Of a stretch of DNA of 64,000 bases, positions 7,224-16,902 are shown one piece after another (position 1 is the stretch's first letter; each line of letters begins with the position of its first letter). The notes under the pieces are model-generated. The model was not told where the DNA came from and made no database searches. It saw only the letters and a list, made by a program, of their open reading frames with translations. Where the stretch lies: NCBI GenBank assembly GCA_019638635.1, contig JAHBTM010000004.1, positions 1 through 64,000 of the forward strand, read 5' to 3'. A program made the position numbers and the translations under genes. The stretch is from Ferruginibacter sp. (GTDB taxonomy: Bacteria > Bacteroidota > Bacteroidia > Chitinophagales > Chitinophagaceae).

Positions 7224-10016
7224 TTATAATGTACGTTTAACTTCCACTTCTTCGAATGCTTCTACAATGTCGCCGATTTTTATATCGTTGTAGTTGCGTA
7301 TTACCAAACCGCACTCCATGTTAGAAGATACCTCTTTCACATCATCACGGAAGCGTTTCAAACTTGCCAGTTCACCCGTGTAAATAACGATGCCGTCTCT
7401 GATTAAACGCACGCGGTTGTTGCGGGCAATTTTACCATCGAGTACATAACATCCTGCCACGGTTGCTTTATCGAAGCGGTAGGTTTCACGTATCTCAACG
7501 TTACCGAGTACTTTATCTTCCACAGTGGGCTCCAGCATACCTTCCATCGCGCTCTTAATTTCTTCGATGGCGTTGTAAATGATGGAGTATGTTTTAATTT
7601 CGATGGATTCGGTTTCAGCCAAACGTGCAGCCTGAATAGAGGGCCTTACGTTAAAGCCGATGATAATGGCATCCGAAGCATTGGCGAGTGTAACATCGCT
7701 TTCGGTGATAGCACCCACGGCTTTGTGAATCACTTTCACCAGAATTTCTTCCGTGCTGAGTTTTTGCAGTGAATCACTCAGGGCCTCTACGGAACCATCC
7801 ACATCCCCTTTAATAATAACATTCAGTTCTTTAAAGTTTCCGAGAGCCAAACGACGACCGATTTCATCGAGTGTAATATGTTTCTTCGAACGAATACCTT
7901 GTTCGCGTAAGATTTGTCCGCGTTTGTACGCCATCTCTCTTGCCTCTGCCTCATTCTCGTACACTTTAAATGTTTCACCCGCCTGTGGTGCACCGTTCAA
8001 TCCCAGAATCAATACCGGGGTAGAAGGCGGTGCCGCATCGCGTTTTTGATTACGTTCGTTGTACATGGCTTTCACTTTTCCAAAAAACTGGCCAGATACA
8101 ATCATATCGCCGGTTTTCAATGTACCATTTTGTACGAGGATGGTTGCCACATAGCCGCGACCTTTATCGAGTGATGCTTCAATAACTGTACCGTTGGCGG
8201 GGCGGCTCGGATTTGCTTTCAACTCGAGGATATCGGTTTCGAGCAATATTTTTTCGAGGAGCAAATCTACATTCATTCCTTTCTTGGCGCTTATTTCCTG
8301 GCTTTGATATTTACCACCCCAGCTTTCCACCAATATATTCATACCGGCTAATTGCTCTTTAATTTTTTCGGGGTTGGCACCGTCTTTATCCATTTTATTC
8401 AGCGCAAAAATCATGGGTACACTTGCTGCCTGTGCATGGGAAATAGCTTCCTTGGTTTGGGGCATCACGGCATCATCGGCAGCAATCACAATCACGGCAA
8501 TGTCGGTAACTTTAGCACCACGGGCACGCATAGCCGTAAATGCTTCGTGGCCCGGTGTATCAAGGAACGTTATGGCTCTGCCATCTTTTGTTGTTACCTC
8601 ATAAGCACCGATGTGCTGGGTAATTCCACCCGCTTCACCGGCAATTACATTAGCATTGCGGATATAATCGAGCAAGGATGTTTTACCATGGTCAACGTGA
8701 CCCATGATGGTAACGATAGGTGCACGTGGGATGAGGTTTTCGGGATCGTCTACAAACTCTTCTTCTTCCAGATCTCCGGCATCATCCACTCCAATAAATT
8801 CTACTTCGAATCCAAATTCAGATGCCACTAGTTCAATCACATCTGCTTCGAGGCGTTGGTTGATGGACACCATAATGCCAAGACTCATACATTTACTGAT
8901 GATATCGGCAAAACTTACATCCATTAAGCCGGCCAGTTCACTTACGGTAACGAACTCGGTTACCTGTAGTTTATTGTTATCTCCTTCTAGGCCTGTTTTT
9001 TCCGCCATTTCTTCACGCTTGGCTCTTCTGAGTTTCGCTTTAGCGCTTTTCCCCCTGCCGGTATTGCCGGCCAGTTTAGCCTGGGTTTGCTTGAGTTTAT
9101 CCTGAATTTCTTTTTCGTCGATAACGCGTTCTTCTCTTTTCGGCGCACCGGTACGTGGTTGGAATCTGTTTCCACCGGCACCTGGGGCTCCGGGTCTTGA
9201 ACCGGGTCTTTGAGGTGATCCTGCAGGACCCGCCTTCTTAACCGGAATGCGTTTGCGTTTTGATTTTTCATCTTCCCTTTTCGGACGCGTATCGCTTTCA
9301 ATCGGTAATTCAATTTTTCCAAGAATTTTCGGACCGGTGAGTTTAGCTGCCTGAATATTTTCAATTACCGGTGGCAGATCAGCAGGGGTTGGTGCCTTGG
9401 GTACTTCCGGTATTAGCGGTGGTACTTCTGCTACCGGGGCGGAAGGCGCTTCGGTAGTTTCCGGTGCAGATGTTGCCTCCGGAGCGGGTTCTTCTGCTGC
9501 CTTCTTTGTTGTTTTCTTTCCTTTTGGCTGATTGATAGCACCCAGGTCAATTTTTGTAACCACTTTGGGTCCTTCCAGTTCCGGAGCGTCAATTTTCGTA
9601 ACCGGCGGTGTGGTACTTTCAGGAACCTCGATTGGTGTAACGGGTGCTTCCGGTACTGCCGGAGGTGCTTCTTCTACCGGTGGTGGTGGCGGTGGCGGTG
9701 CCACGGTTTCTACTTCATCTTTCTTCGCTTTTACTTTCTCTTCTTTCTTACGAATAGAAAGGTCTTCTTCGTCTTTTTTCTTCTTGGCATCGGCTGCGCC
9801 TTTTGGCAAATCAATCTGTTCTGCCTTTTGCCGGGCTACCTTATCCTGCTGAAACTCTTGTTGCAGCACGCGGTACATGTCTTCCGACAGTTTAGACGAA
9901 GGTTTTAAATCCTCCGTACCGAAACTTTTAGACACGAGGAAATCGATCAGTGTTTGAGTACCGATATTAAATTCCTTGGCCGCGGCCATCAACCTTGGGG
10001 TTTTTACTTCTGACAT
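7224..10016 (-). CDS. infB: Translation initiation factor IF-2
   Basis: About 930 residues. I prefer the ATG at 10016, which begins the standard IF2_N domain ([18 protein letters not shown]), over the upstream one at 10040. Residues of about 90-230 form a Pro/Ala/Glu-rich linker, including a run of seven Pro, followed by a basic segment. The G domain has GHVDHGKTS near 439, DTPGHEAF and NKMD. IF-2 places fMet-tRNA on the 30S subunit and hydrolyses GTP on subunit joining. It sits between nusA and surA on one transcript, as in other bacteria with the rimP-nusA-infB order. Confidence 0.98.
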   Translation of the reverse strand: MSEVKTPRLMAAAKEFNIGTQTLIDFLVSKSFGTEDLKPSSKLSEDMYRVLQQEFQQDKVARQKAEQIDLPKGAADAKKKKDEEDLSIRKKEEKVKAKKDEVETVAPPPPPPPVEEAPPAVPEAPVTPIEVPESTTPPVTKIDAPELEGPKVVTKIDLGAINQPKGKKTTKKAAEEPAPEATSAPETTEAPSAPVAEVPPLIPEVPKAPTPADLPPVIENIQAAKLTGPKILGKIELPIESDTRPKREDEKSKRKRIPVKKAGPAGSPQRPGSRPGAPGAGGNRFQPRTGAPKREERVIDEKEIQDKLKQTQAKLAGNTGRGKSAKAKLRRAKREEMAEKTGLEGDNNKLQVTEFVTVSELAGLMDVSFADIISKCMSLGIMVSINQRLEADVIELVASEFGFEVEFIGVDDAGDLEEEEFVDDPENLIPRAPIVTIMGHVDHGKTSLLDYIRNANVIAGEAGGITQHIGAYEVTTKDGRAITFLDTPGHEAFTAMRARGAKVTDIAVIVIAADDAVMPQTKEAISHAQAASVPMIFALNKMDKDGANPEKIKEQLAGMNILVESWGGKYQSQEISAKKGMNVDLLLEKILLETDILELKANPSRPANGTVIEASLDKGRGYVATILVQNGTLKTGDMIVSGQFFGKVKAMYNERNQKRDAAPPSTPVLILGLNGAPQAGETFKVYENEAEAREMAYKRGQILREQGIRSKKHITLDEIGRRLALGNFKELNVIIKGDVDGSVEALSDSLQKLSTEEILVKVIHKAVGAITESDVTLANASDAIIIGFNVRPSIQAARLAETESIEIKTYSIIYNAIEEIKSAMEGMLEPTVEDKVLGNVEIRETYRFDKATVAGCYVLDGKIARNNRVRLIRDGIVIYTGELASLKRFRDDVKEVSSNMECGLVIRNYNDIKIGDIVEAFEEVEVKRTL

Positions 10017-10103
10017 TCTGAATGGATGTAGTAATGCCATCCCTACGGATGCAAAACTCGTTTTTAATAATTAACCTATGCTCATTTTAGCATTTCATAA
10101 ACC

Positions 10104-11354
10104 TTATTCCCTGTCGAACTCTTCCTGCAATATTCTCCTGACGTCTGCCACGGTTTCTTTTTCCAGGTCGGCACGTCTTTCAATTTCTTCTGCAGATAAA
10201 TCAAGTACAGAGCGGGCGGTATCGCAACCAATTTTCTTGAGTGCGTCAATTACCCAATCTTCAATTTCATCTGCAAATTCATCCAGGTCGATATCAAAAT
10301 CTTCTACTTCACCTTCATTATCCCGGAACACATCAATCTGATATCCGGTTAATTCGCAGGCGAGTTTAATATTCACTCCGCGGCGGCCAATAGCAAGAGA
10401 AACCTGGTCGGGCTTCAGATACACACTGGCATGTTTCGTTTCGGAGTCTAATTCCATGCTGGTGATTTTGGCCGGAGTAAGAGAGCGCTGTATCAGCAAC
10501 TGAATGTTGTTGGTCCAGTTGATGACATCAATGTTTTCATTTTTCAACTCACGTACAATACCATGGATACGACTACCTTTCATACCTACGCAGGCACCTA
10601 CCGGATCGATACGGTCGTCGAAACTTTCAACAGCTACTTTTGCTCTTTCGCCCGGTTCACGTACAATTTTCTTTACTACGATCAATCCGTCGAAAATTTC
10701 AGGCACTTCAATCTCCAGTAATTTTTCGAGGAACATCGGGCTGGTGCGCGACAGGATGATAACGGCCTGGTTGTTTTTTAGTTCAACATTTTTAACTACT
10801 GCGCGTACATTTTCTCCTTTTTTGAAGAAGTCTGATGGAATTTGCTCTGATTTAGGTAACAGCATTTCATTACCGTCTTCATCCAGGATCAGAATTTCTT
10901 TTCTCCATACCTGATACACCTCTCCACTAACGATTTCGCCTATACGATCTTCATATTTTTTAATGAGGATATTTTTCTTCAGGTCGTTGATGCGGGCTGC
11001 GAGTGTTTGTTTACCTGCTAAGATAGCGCGGCGTCCAAACTCTTTCTGGATATCTACTTCTTCATACAATTCTTCTCCCACCTGGTAATCGGGTTCAATC
11101 TTAATGGCGTCTTTGTATTCAATTTCGGTGAGTGTATTGTACAAATCATCATCTTCCACAATGGTTCGGCGGCGGAAAATTTCGAGGTCACCTTTTTGGT
11201 CGTTCACGATTACGTCGAAGTTTTCATCGCTTCCGTATTTTTTGCGGATGAGCGTTTTAAAAACATCTTCCATCACCTTCATCAGGGTAGGACGATCAAT
11301 GTTTTCGGCTTCCTTAAATTCCTGAAAGGAATCTATCAAATTTATACTTGCCAT
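10104..11354 (-). CDS. nusA: Transcription termination/antitermination factor NusA
   Basis: 416 residues with the NusA order: N-terminal RNA polymerase-binding domain, S1 domain (from about 135), and two KH domains, whose GxxG loops show as GMKGSRIHG near 253 and AIGRRGVNIKLA near 320. The C-terminus has an acidic stretch (about 345-365) and a short HhH-like segment ending in QEEFDRE. It is shorter than E. coli NusA because it lacks the second acidic repeat, as is common in Bacteroidota. It lies between rimP and infB in the same operon. Confidence 0.97.
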   Translation of the reverse strand: MASINLIDSFQEFKEAENIDRPTLMKVMEDVFKTLIRKKYGSDENFDVIVNDQKGDLEIFRRRTIVEDDDLYNTLTEIEYKDAIKIEPDYQVGEELYEEVDIQKEFGRRAILAGKQTLAARINDLKKNILIKKYEDRIGEIVSGEVYQVWRKEILILDEDGNEMLLPKSEQIPSDFFKKGENVRAVVKNVELKNNQAVIILSRTSPMFLEKLLEIEVPEIFDGLIVVKKIVREPGERAKVAVESFDDRIDPVGACVGMKGSRIHGIVRELKNENIDVINWTNNIQLLIQRSLTPAKITSMELDSETKHASVYLKPDQVSLAIGRRGVNIKLACELTGYQIDVFRDNEGEVEDFDIDLDEFADEIEDWVIDALKKIGCDTARSVLDLSAEEIERRADLEKETVADVRRILQEEFDRE

Positions 11355-11403
11355 ATCGGTGCCGGATGCTTAACCCCACCGGCCGGGATTTTTTAATGAT
11401 GAA

Positions 11404-11868
11404 TTAAAATTTGATCTGAACTATTGTTTTCAGGATTTCGCCCCAAGGGATGATTTCCTGTTTGGTTACTGCTTTTTTATTTTTTCCTTCGGTGAATTCA
11501 AGGGTGATGCTGTCGTTTGTAACAGCGATCAGTTTTCCAGTTTTTATCGATTGATCCAACAGAGTTACCTCCACCTCGCGCCCGGTGTTTTTAACATACT
11601 GGCGTGGCAGTTTAAGAGGTTCATCCACACCCGGACTGGAAACCTCCAGCGAAAAGTCGCCTTCGGGATACATTCCTGATTCTTCCACTGATTTGTAGAG
11701 CGCCCGGTTGATGCGGATACATTTTTCGATTCCCAATCCTGAATCGGCATCGAGATACACCTTGATGTTGTTGGTAGGTTTGATGCCAATGCTAACCAGA
11801 AACACATCCTCCGTGAGGAGCGGCTCCAGTAAATGGGAGATTTTTTCTATTTGTTCGTCTTTCGTCAT
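11404..11868 (-). CDS. rimP: Ribosome maturation factor RimP
   Basis: 154 residues. The family signatures DADSGLGIEKCIRINR (about 40-55) and SLEVSSPGVDEPL (about 77-89) are present, followed by a C-terminal Sm-like domain. RimP assists 30S maturation. It is the first gene of rimP-nusA-infB-surA. A strong hairpin occupies the leader just before its start and a well-formed promoter lies about 60 bp upstream. Confidence 0.95.
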   Translation of the reverse strand: MTKDEQIEKISHLLEPLLTEDVFLVSIGIKPTNNIKVYLDADSGLGIEKCIRINRALYKSVEESGMYPEGDFSLEVSSPGVDEPLKLPRQYVKNTGREVEVTLLDQSIKTGKLIAVTNDSITLEFTEGKNKKAVTKQEIIPWGEILKTIVQIKF

Positions 11869-11881
11869 GTTTGTAAACAGC

Positions 11882-11907
11882 AGAAGGGAACGCCTCCGTT
11901 CCCTTCT
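11882..11907 (-). promoter_or_regulatory. Leader hairpin immediately before rimP
   Basis: On the minus strand AGAAGGGAACG and CGTTCCCTTCT form a perfect 11-bp stem around a GAGG tetraloop. The 3' side ends 13 nt before the rimP ATG, so the hairpin sits in the 5' leader of the operon near the ribosome entry region. It could attenuate or regulate translation, or protect the mRNA end. Confidence 0.6.
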
Positions 11908-11926
11908 TTAATCCTTTTTTCCGCTG

Positions 11927-11957
11927 CAAAGATACGTAAACTCTACACATGGGCAAA
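11927..11957 (-). promoter_or_regulatory. Bacteroidota-type promoter for rimP-nusA-infB-surA
   Basis: Read on the minus strand this is TTTG (11957-11954), 19 nt, then TATCTTTG (11934-11927). It fits the Bacteroidota sigma-ABfr consensus TTTG-N19-TAnnTTTG. The predicted start of transcription is around 11920, giving a leader of about 50 nt that contains the hairpin. Confidence 0.7.
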
Positions 11958-12011
11958 ATTCTTCTCTTGAATTACCCGTAAATTTTAACGGGGAAGTTCG
12001 CCGGGGCGCAA

Positions 12012-12019
12012 TAATTTTG
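12012..12019 (+). promoter_or_regulatory. -7 box abutting the DUF4834 start codon
   Basis: TAATTTTG matches TAnnTTTG and ends only 4 nt before the ATG at 12024, so the transcript would begin at or next to the start codon (leaderless or nearly so). No good -33 box is visible. Confidence 0.45.
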
Positions 12020-12023
12020 CAGG

Positions 12024-12251
12024 ATGAACATCTTTAAGTTAGCGCTGCAGCTTTTCCTGTTATATATATTATATAAGTTCATTTTTCATTTTGTGATTCC
12101 GGTGTACCGCAACACCAAAATAATGAGTCGTAAAATGAGGGAGATGCAGGAGCGGATGGATCAGCAGCGTCAGGGGCCGGCGCCCGAGCAGCCGGTGCAG
12201 AAAAAACCAGCACCCACCGGAGAATACATTGATTACGAGGAAATTAAGTAA
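12024..12251 (+). CDS. Small membrane protein, DUF4834-like
   Basis: 75 residues: a single N-terminal membrane span (about residues 4-25), a basic segment with many Met, Arg, Lys and Gln (about 30-50), a Pro-rich patch and a C-terminus ending YIDYEEIK. This layout and ending match the DUF4834 family found in Bacteroidota, whose function is unknown. It is transcribed divergently from rimP and converges on the HAD gene, overlapping its 3' end by 19 bp. Confidence 0.75.
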   Translation: MNIFKLALQLFLLYILYKFIFHFVIPVYRNTKIMSRKMREMQERMDQQRQGPAPEQPVQKKPAPTGEYIDYEEIK

Positions 12252-12859
12252 TCAAAACTTTCTTCCACCCATTCCTTGTCTTTCAATAAATGTGCATGGA
12301 TACCCAGTTCCTGAGCGGCTACAATATTGGGTTGTGAATCGTCGATAAAGAGGGTTTCGTTCGCCTGAATTCCGGCATCGTCCAGTACAAATTGGTACAC
12401 TTCCCTGTAAGGTTTTCTGAGGCCGATTAAATGGGAGTAATAGCATTTATGAAAAAGCGGGTCGATGGCGTTCAATCCGGTTTGTTCCTGTAAAATGGAA
12501 TCGAATTTTCGTTTATGGATGATATTGGTATTACTTAGCAGGAAGATATTGTAATTCGGTTTGAGTTTTTCCAGGAATTGCAGGCTGGGAATCCTGAAAT
12601 TGAGCAGCATGGCGTTCCAGGCCACGGTAATTTGATTTCGGGTGATTGCGTTTTGAGTACTATGGATAAGGGTTTGGTAAAAGGTTTCTTCTGAGATGTG
12701 TCCGGTTTCCAGTTGTTCGAACAGGCGATTGGCTTTAAATTGAGAGTACATTTCTTCAAAGTTTGGAAATCCCAATTGTTGAAACGCCTGAATGGTACGT
12801 TGGTAGTTTATGTTGATTAACACGCCGCCCAAATCGAACACTATATTTTTAGGATGCAT
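12233..12859 (-). CDS. HAD-superfamily hydrolase (YihX-like)
   Basis: 208 residues with HAD motifs: the nucleophile Asp9 in VFDLGGVLIN, the SNT motif (about 108-110) and the acidic motif IDDSQPN near 172-178. The usual DxD second Asp is replaced by Gly (DLG), as in the E. coli YihX sugar-phosphatase subgroup, so a phosphatase acting on small phosphosugars is plausible. The substrate cannot be read from sequence. It ends inside the DUF4834 gene on the other strand. Confidence 0.8.
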   Translation of the reverse strand: MHPKNIVFDLGGVLININYQRTIQAFQQLGFPNFEEMYSQFKANRLFEQLETGHISEETFYQTLIHSTQNAITRNQITVAWNAMLLNFRIPSLQFLEKLKPNYNIFLLSNTNIIHKRKFDSILQEQTGLNAIDPLFHKCYYSHLIGLRKPYREVYQFVLDDAGIQANETLFIDDSQPNIVAAQELGIHAHLLKDKEWVEESFDYLISS

Positions 12860-12897
12860 TTTTGCGTTAAAGTTTCAGCAAATATCTGTTTTTACTT

Positions 12898-12905
12898 TAC
12901 TTTTG
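12898..12905 (+). promoter_or_regulatory. -7 box of the CAU-anticodon tRNA
   Basis: TACTTTTG fits TAnnTTTG and lies 30 nt before the mature tRNA end, a normal distance for a tRNA promoter. Confidence 0.5.
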
Positions 12906-12935
12906 CAGCCGGCATTTATGAAAGTAGGTGCTTTC

Positions 12936-13009
12936 GGGCCTATAGCTCAGTTGGTTAGAGCACCTGACTCATAATCAGGTGGTCCCTGGTTCGAGCCCAG
13001 GTGGGCCCA
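12936..13009 (+). tRNA. tRNA with CAU anticodon (Met or Ile2)
   Basis: A complete cloverleaf: acceptor GGGCCTA with TGGGCCC, D arm with TTGGTTAGAGC, anticodon stem CCTGA/TCAGG around loop CTCATAA, T arm CCTGG-TTCGAGC-CCAGG. The CCA is not encoded. The anticodon is CAU, so it is either elongator tRNA-Met or the tRNA-Ile2 that needs lysidine. I cannot separate the two by eye. The AT-rich RHS island begins just beyond its 3' end. Confidence 0.95.
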
Positions 13010-13019
13010 CATAATAATC

Positions 13020-13057
13020 AAGCACTTATAACAAAATCTGTTGTAGGTGCTTTTTTA
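13020..13057 (+). terminator. Terminator of the CAU tRNA
   Basis: AAGCACTTATAACA and TGTTGTAGGTGCTT form a 14-bp stem with two G-T pairs, followed by a T run. It is followed at once by two copies of TTTCCAAGCA, about 12 bp apart. Confidence 0.8.
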
Positions 13058-13825
13058 TTTCCAAGCAGTTTCCAAGCAAAAAAGCAGGAAATGGACTCAT
13101 GGATGATAGGAATTAAAGTTTTTATAGCAATGAAAAAATAATTGGGTTAGCTAAAGAATCTAATTAAATGAACTAGATTTTAATTCAAACTACTACAGCA
13201 AGTTCACTTGTACATTATGATTAGAAAGTAATAGTTAGTATATATTGGGCATCCAAAAAGTAGTTACTCCCGGCATTGAATATATGTATTATTAAATGGC
13301 ACGATTGTCTTGTACACTTCCATTTACATACTAACAAGGAAATTATAAGATAGAAAATGAATCACCAATTACAAGATTGAATACAAAGAATCACAAGCGC
13401 TTTATATTTCAACTATACCTCTTGCACAATTTGTACGCAACTATTTATGAATCAAAAATCTGTTGTCAATTATTTTATCATTAAAAGAAAATATTTTATT
13501 TAAAGCGAATTATTTTATTCAAAAAATAGAGTTTTTATTTTATTACAACTGTAAAACTATTGCTTGAAACATAACAGTAGCGTTTGTATATACGAAAATA
13601 ATTTGAATAAAAAAGGGGAAAAAACCCCGTGAAAAATAATCGCAGTATACCTATCTTCAACTTGTGAAATGAAAATGTGATAACAGCGTATTTCATTCGA
13701 TCCAATATCAATTTTCTCTATCCGTTTCCTACCTACAAGTTTAACACCCTAACAAATTAACACCTCTTATCCTTTGGGGATAAGCGTATTCTTGATTGTA
13801 GTTTGATAAAATTAAATTCTAATAA
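13058..13825 (+). other. AT-rich gene-free left margin of the RHS island
   Basis: No credible reading frame on either strand over about 770 bp. It contains long A/T runs, a GGGG-A6-CCCC hairpin at 13615-13628, and a CTTATCC/GGATAAG hairpin at 13766-13784 about 40 bp before the first island gene. The direct repeat TTTCCAAGCA occurs twice at its left end. It may hold the island promoter, but I see no convincing TTTG/TAnnTTTG pair. Confidence 0.5.
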
Positions 13826-14344
13826 ATGAGACAAACCCTCTTGTTGAAGATGTGTGCAATATTGGTATGCTTCTTCCTATCTAAAGTATCTTATGGTTCG
13901 CACTTCAAAGATGATACACCTTTTCAAGTTTATCAGAATGTTCCTGTTGGAACGAAAATGAGTGATTCGAGTGCAACAGTTTCTATTTCCAGTTCACAAA
14001 TTCAGCAAAGTATCATTCCTGCTATAAAATCAATTCTAACGGCAACGGTAACGGGTAGTGGAATTACCATAATGACTGGTCAACGTAATTATTTAATGTT
14101 CACTGTAGTTCACAACAGTGATACATTATCTGTAGCAGTGGAGTTAATAGAGCTATCAGGAAGCCTCTCCTTTAATGCAACCAAGGGATTAGGCATTCAT
14201 GTTTGTAAGAAAGTTGGTTCATGTTCTGATTGTTTATACGTTCGAAATAAACAAGATAGAATAATTGGATGCTCATGTAGTGCAGTGCCTCAATCTGATA
14301 ATTGGGAATGCAATCATAGATATGAAAAATCAAAAAATCAGTAA
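13826..14344 (+). CDS. Secreted Cys-rich protein, first gene of the RHS operon
   Basis: 172 residues with a Sec signal (hydrophobic 9-22, cleavage near SYGS). The middle is a Ser/Thr/Ile-rich beta-type region. The last 45 residues carry six Cys (two spaced as CSDC, two as CSC), enough for disulphides after export. I recognise no family. It lies 12 bp before the next gene and is AT-rich like the whole island. Position suggests a structural or delivery accessory to the RHS proteins, which is inference. Confidence 0.6.
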   Translation: MRQTLLLKMCAILVCFFLSKVSYGSHFKDDTPFQVYQNVPVGTKMSDSSATVSISSSQIQQSIIPAIKSILTATVTGSGITIMTGQRNYLMFTVVHNSDTLSVAVELIELSGSLSFNATKGLGIHVCKKVGSCSDCLYVRNKQDRIIGCSCSAVPQSDNWECNHRYEKSKNQ

Positions 14345-14356
14345 TCATTTAAACTT

Positions 14357-15415
14357 ATGAAGATGAAATTAATATTAACAGCACTCATTGTTTGTTTTTC
14401 AGCAAGTATCTGTAATGCACAAATTGAGAATACAGAATGGAAGGAAGACGAAAAAATTGGTATTGGTACAACTACTCCCGAAGAAAATTTGGATGTACAT
14501 GGAGTTTTACAAATTCGTAGGCAAAGCGACGATGCTTTCACTAATTCTGGGATTTTAAGTTTTCAAAGTGTTGATGTTGGAAATGAATTTAGAAATTGGT
14601 ATTTACAAAGTATGAATGACCATACCGAACAACCAATCTTCACTATTTATCAAGAACAATATGTTCCTCGATTTGAAATAAGACCATATGTTGGATGGAC
14701 TTTTTATGACGAAGAAGGAGATCCGGAAATTTATTCTGATGGTGTAGTAGGCGGAGGTATTTATATACCCGGGTCAGTATCTGTTGGTGATTTAAGCGTT
14801 AGTTCATTTACTGTACATTATTTAACCTCAACTATATCTAGTTCACCTACTTTTCAGTATAATGATAACCAACTTACTTTTAACAACCCATACCTTAACT
14901 ATCGTGCTAAGGGTGGATCAACCGTTACAAATGCAGCCCACAACTTTACAGTATTAACACCTTTAACTCAAGCGAATTCTAACATTGCTGCCTTTTCAAA
15001 TGGTGATTCTACATTAGTGAGAATTGATAAGGATGGTCACTTCATTAGCACAAAGGATATCTCTACTACCAGTAAAGTTAAGATTGGTACAGGAACTATA
15101 GATATAGGCACACATTCATTAGCTGTGAATGGGTCTGCTATTTTTACCAAAGCGCATGTTAAGCTATCCGGTAATTGGCCTGATTATGTTTTTGAACCTG
15201 AGTATAAATTACCCACTCTAAAATATATTGAAGCTTACATCAACAAGTATAAGCATTTACCTGACGTACCTTCTGCTAGTGAGGTTGAACAGAATGGAAT
15301 TGATTTGGGAGAAAACCAAGCAATTCTGCTAAAGAAAATTGAAGAACTCACATTGTATATTATTGAACAAGAAAAACGCATTGAAAAGTTAGAAGCAAAA
15401 TTGAACAAGCTTTAA
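14357..15415 (+). CDS. Secreted tail-fibre-like protein
   Basis: 352 residues with a Sec signal ending near CNAQ (about 19-22). A segment reading IGIGTTTPEENLDVHG (about 35-50) is the repeat-like opening common to Bacteroidota tail-fibre or cell-surface proteins. The C-terminus (about 275-352) has the familiar run DYVFEPEYKLPTL, HLPDVPSASEVEQNGIDLGE and a coiled coil to the end, as in endosialidase-chaperone-associated fibres. Oligomeric fibre structure is likely. It is 12 bp after the preceding gene and 3 bp before the next one, so it is part of the operon. Confidence 0.75.
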   Translation: MKMKLILTALIVCFSASICNAQIENTEWKEDEKIGIGTTTPEENLDVHGVLQIRRQSDDAFTNSGILSFQSVDVGNEFRNWYLQSMNDHTEQPIFTIYQEQYVPRFEIRPYVGWTFYDEEGDPEIYSDGVVGGGIYIPGSVSVGDLSVSSFTVHYLTSTISSSPTFQYNDNQLTFNNPYLNYRAKGGSTVTNAAHNFTVLTPLTQANSNIAAFSNGDSTLVRIDKDGHFISTKDISTTSKVKIGTGTIDIGTHSLAVNGSAIFTKAHVKLSGNWPDYVFEPEYKLPTLKYIEAYINKYKHLPDVPSASEVEQNGIDLGENQAILLKKIEELTLYIIEQEKRIEKLEAKLNKL

Positions 15416-15418
15416 AGA

Positions 15419-16888
15419 ATGCGTCTTCAATACATTATATTATCCTTGCTGTTCATATTGCTTGCGCATACAATTATTGCGCAGCAAGACACTTTACAAC
15501 TACCGGTTGTGCCATCACTTCCACAGGTTGGTATTCCTGATGTTACCACTGTACCTGTTAAGTATTTAAAGTCCATCGATGATAAAATGGATACCTATCA
15601 AAATCGTATCAGCAAAAAGACGCTCAAAACATTATCAAAGTTGAGTAAATGGGAAATTAAATTAAAAAGAGCGTTGGATAAAGCAGATCCATCTTTATCA
15701 CAAAAGCTATTTGCTAGTTCTAAGGTTTCGTTTCAACACTTGTTACAACAATACCAAAAGGGAGAGGCAATAGTTTCAAAGCAAAGATCAACGTATGATG
15801 GATATCGCGATAAGCTGACTACCCAATTAAATTATTTAGATGCACAGAAAGAAAGTTTTGAAAAATCTGTTTCAGGTAAAATCGCTGAAGTGAACACTAA
15901 AATGGAAGAGGTTAACAAGCAAGCTGAAGAAGTAGATGCATTGGATGATTTAATTCAAAAAAGGAAAAAGGAATTACTAGAAGCTTCATTAAAAGCGCTC
16001 AGCAAAAACAAATATGTAGCTAAGATAAATAAGGAGACTTGGTATTATCGTGAAACATTAAAAAATTACAAGGATATATTTTCTACACCAGGTAAAGCAG
16101 AAAACACTGCCAAGGCTGTTTTGAATAAGATACCTGCGTTTAAAGAATTTACTCGTAAGAATAGTATGTTGGCTTCTCTGTTTGGTTCTGCTAATTTAAA
16201 CACAAGCACAGCAAGTGTTGCGGGATTGCAAACACGCGCTCAAGTTAGCACTCTTATTAATACTCAATTATCCTCGGGTGGACCAAATGCAACACAATTG
16301 TTTCAGCAGAATATGCAAGAAGCACAAAAGCAGTTGAATGTTTTAAAAAGCAAATTGAATAAGCAGGGAAATTCCGGATTTAGCGAGATGCCTGATTTTA
16401 AACCCAACACTCAGAAAACTAAAACGTTTAAACAACGGTTGGAATATGGCTTTAATCTTCAATTTGGTAAACAAAACAGATGGATGCCTAACTCTTCTGA
16501 TGTGGCTATGACTATTGGTTATAAGCTAAATGATAAAAGCGTTGTGGGTATAGGAGCTTCTTATAGAATTGGAATAGGGTCTATTCAAAAAATACGGATT
16601 ACACATGAAGGTTTAGGATTGAGAAGTTTTATTGATTGGAAATTGAAGAAGCAATTCTTTGTTTCCGGAGGCTTTGAATTGAATCACAATGCAGGATTCC
16701 AAAATGTGAATGAATTGAAGAACATGAACATGTGGCAAAAATCCGGATTGCTAGGTATTACTAGAAAAATACCCATCAAAACAAAGTTCAGTAAATCAAC
16801 CAAAGTACAATTACTGTACGATTTTTTACACAAGCAACACACACCTGTAACACAACCTGTTTTGTTTAGGGTGGGATATAATTTTTAA
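15419..16888 (+). CDS. Coiled-coil plus C-terminal beta-barrel-like exported protein
   Basis: 489 residues with a Sec signal (to about residue 22, ending IIAQQ). Residues of about 50-210 are strongly helical and charged with long coiled coil. Residues of about 320-489 alternate polar and aromatic residues in strands and end in an aromatic (RVGYNF), as outer membrane barrels do. I do not recognise the family. Its fixed place directly before two RHS genes suggests an outer membrane anchor or exporter for them. That role is inferred from position and from the barrel-like end only. Confidence 0.6.
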   Translation: MRLQYIILSLLFILLAHTIIAQQDTLQLPVVPSLPQVGIPDVTTVPVKYLKSIDDKMDTYQNRISKKTLKTLSKLSKWEIKLKRALDKADPSLSQKLFASSKVSFQHLLQQYQKGEAIVSKQRSTYDGYRDKLTTQLNYLDAQKESFEKSVSGKIAEVNTKMEEVNKQAEEVDALDDLIQKRKKELLEASLKALSKNKYVAKINKETWYYRETLKNYKDIFSTPGKAENTAKAVLNKIPAFKEFTRKNSMLASLFGSANLNTSTASVAGLQTRAQVSTLINTQLSSGGPNATQLFQQNMQEAQKQLNVLKSKLNKQGNSGFSEMPDFKPNTQKTKTFKQRLEYGFNLQFGKQNRWMPNSSDVAMTIGYKLNDKSVVGIGASYRIGIGSIQKIRITHEGLGLRSFIDWKLKKQFFVSGGFELNHNAGFQNVNELKNMNMWQKSGLLGITRKIPIKTKFSKSTKVQLLYDFLHKQHTPVTQPVLFRVGYNF

Positions 16889-16902
16889 AATAATCAGAGG
16901 TT

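Noticed and set aside
7753..9852. Plus-strand frames opposite infB
   Set aside because: They are antisense to a clear IF-2 gene and arise from its regular codon use and Pro/Glu-rich linker.
13615..13628. GGGG-A6-CCCC hairpin as a terminator
   Set aside because: The stem is only 4 bp, no T run follows and no gene ends nearby.
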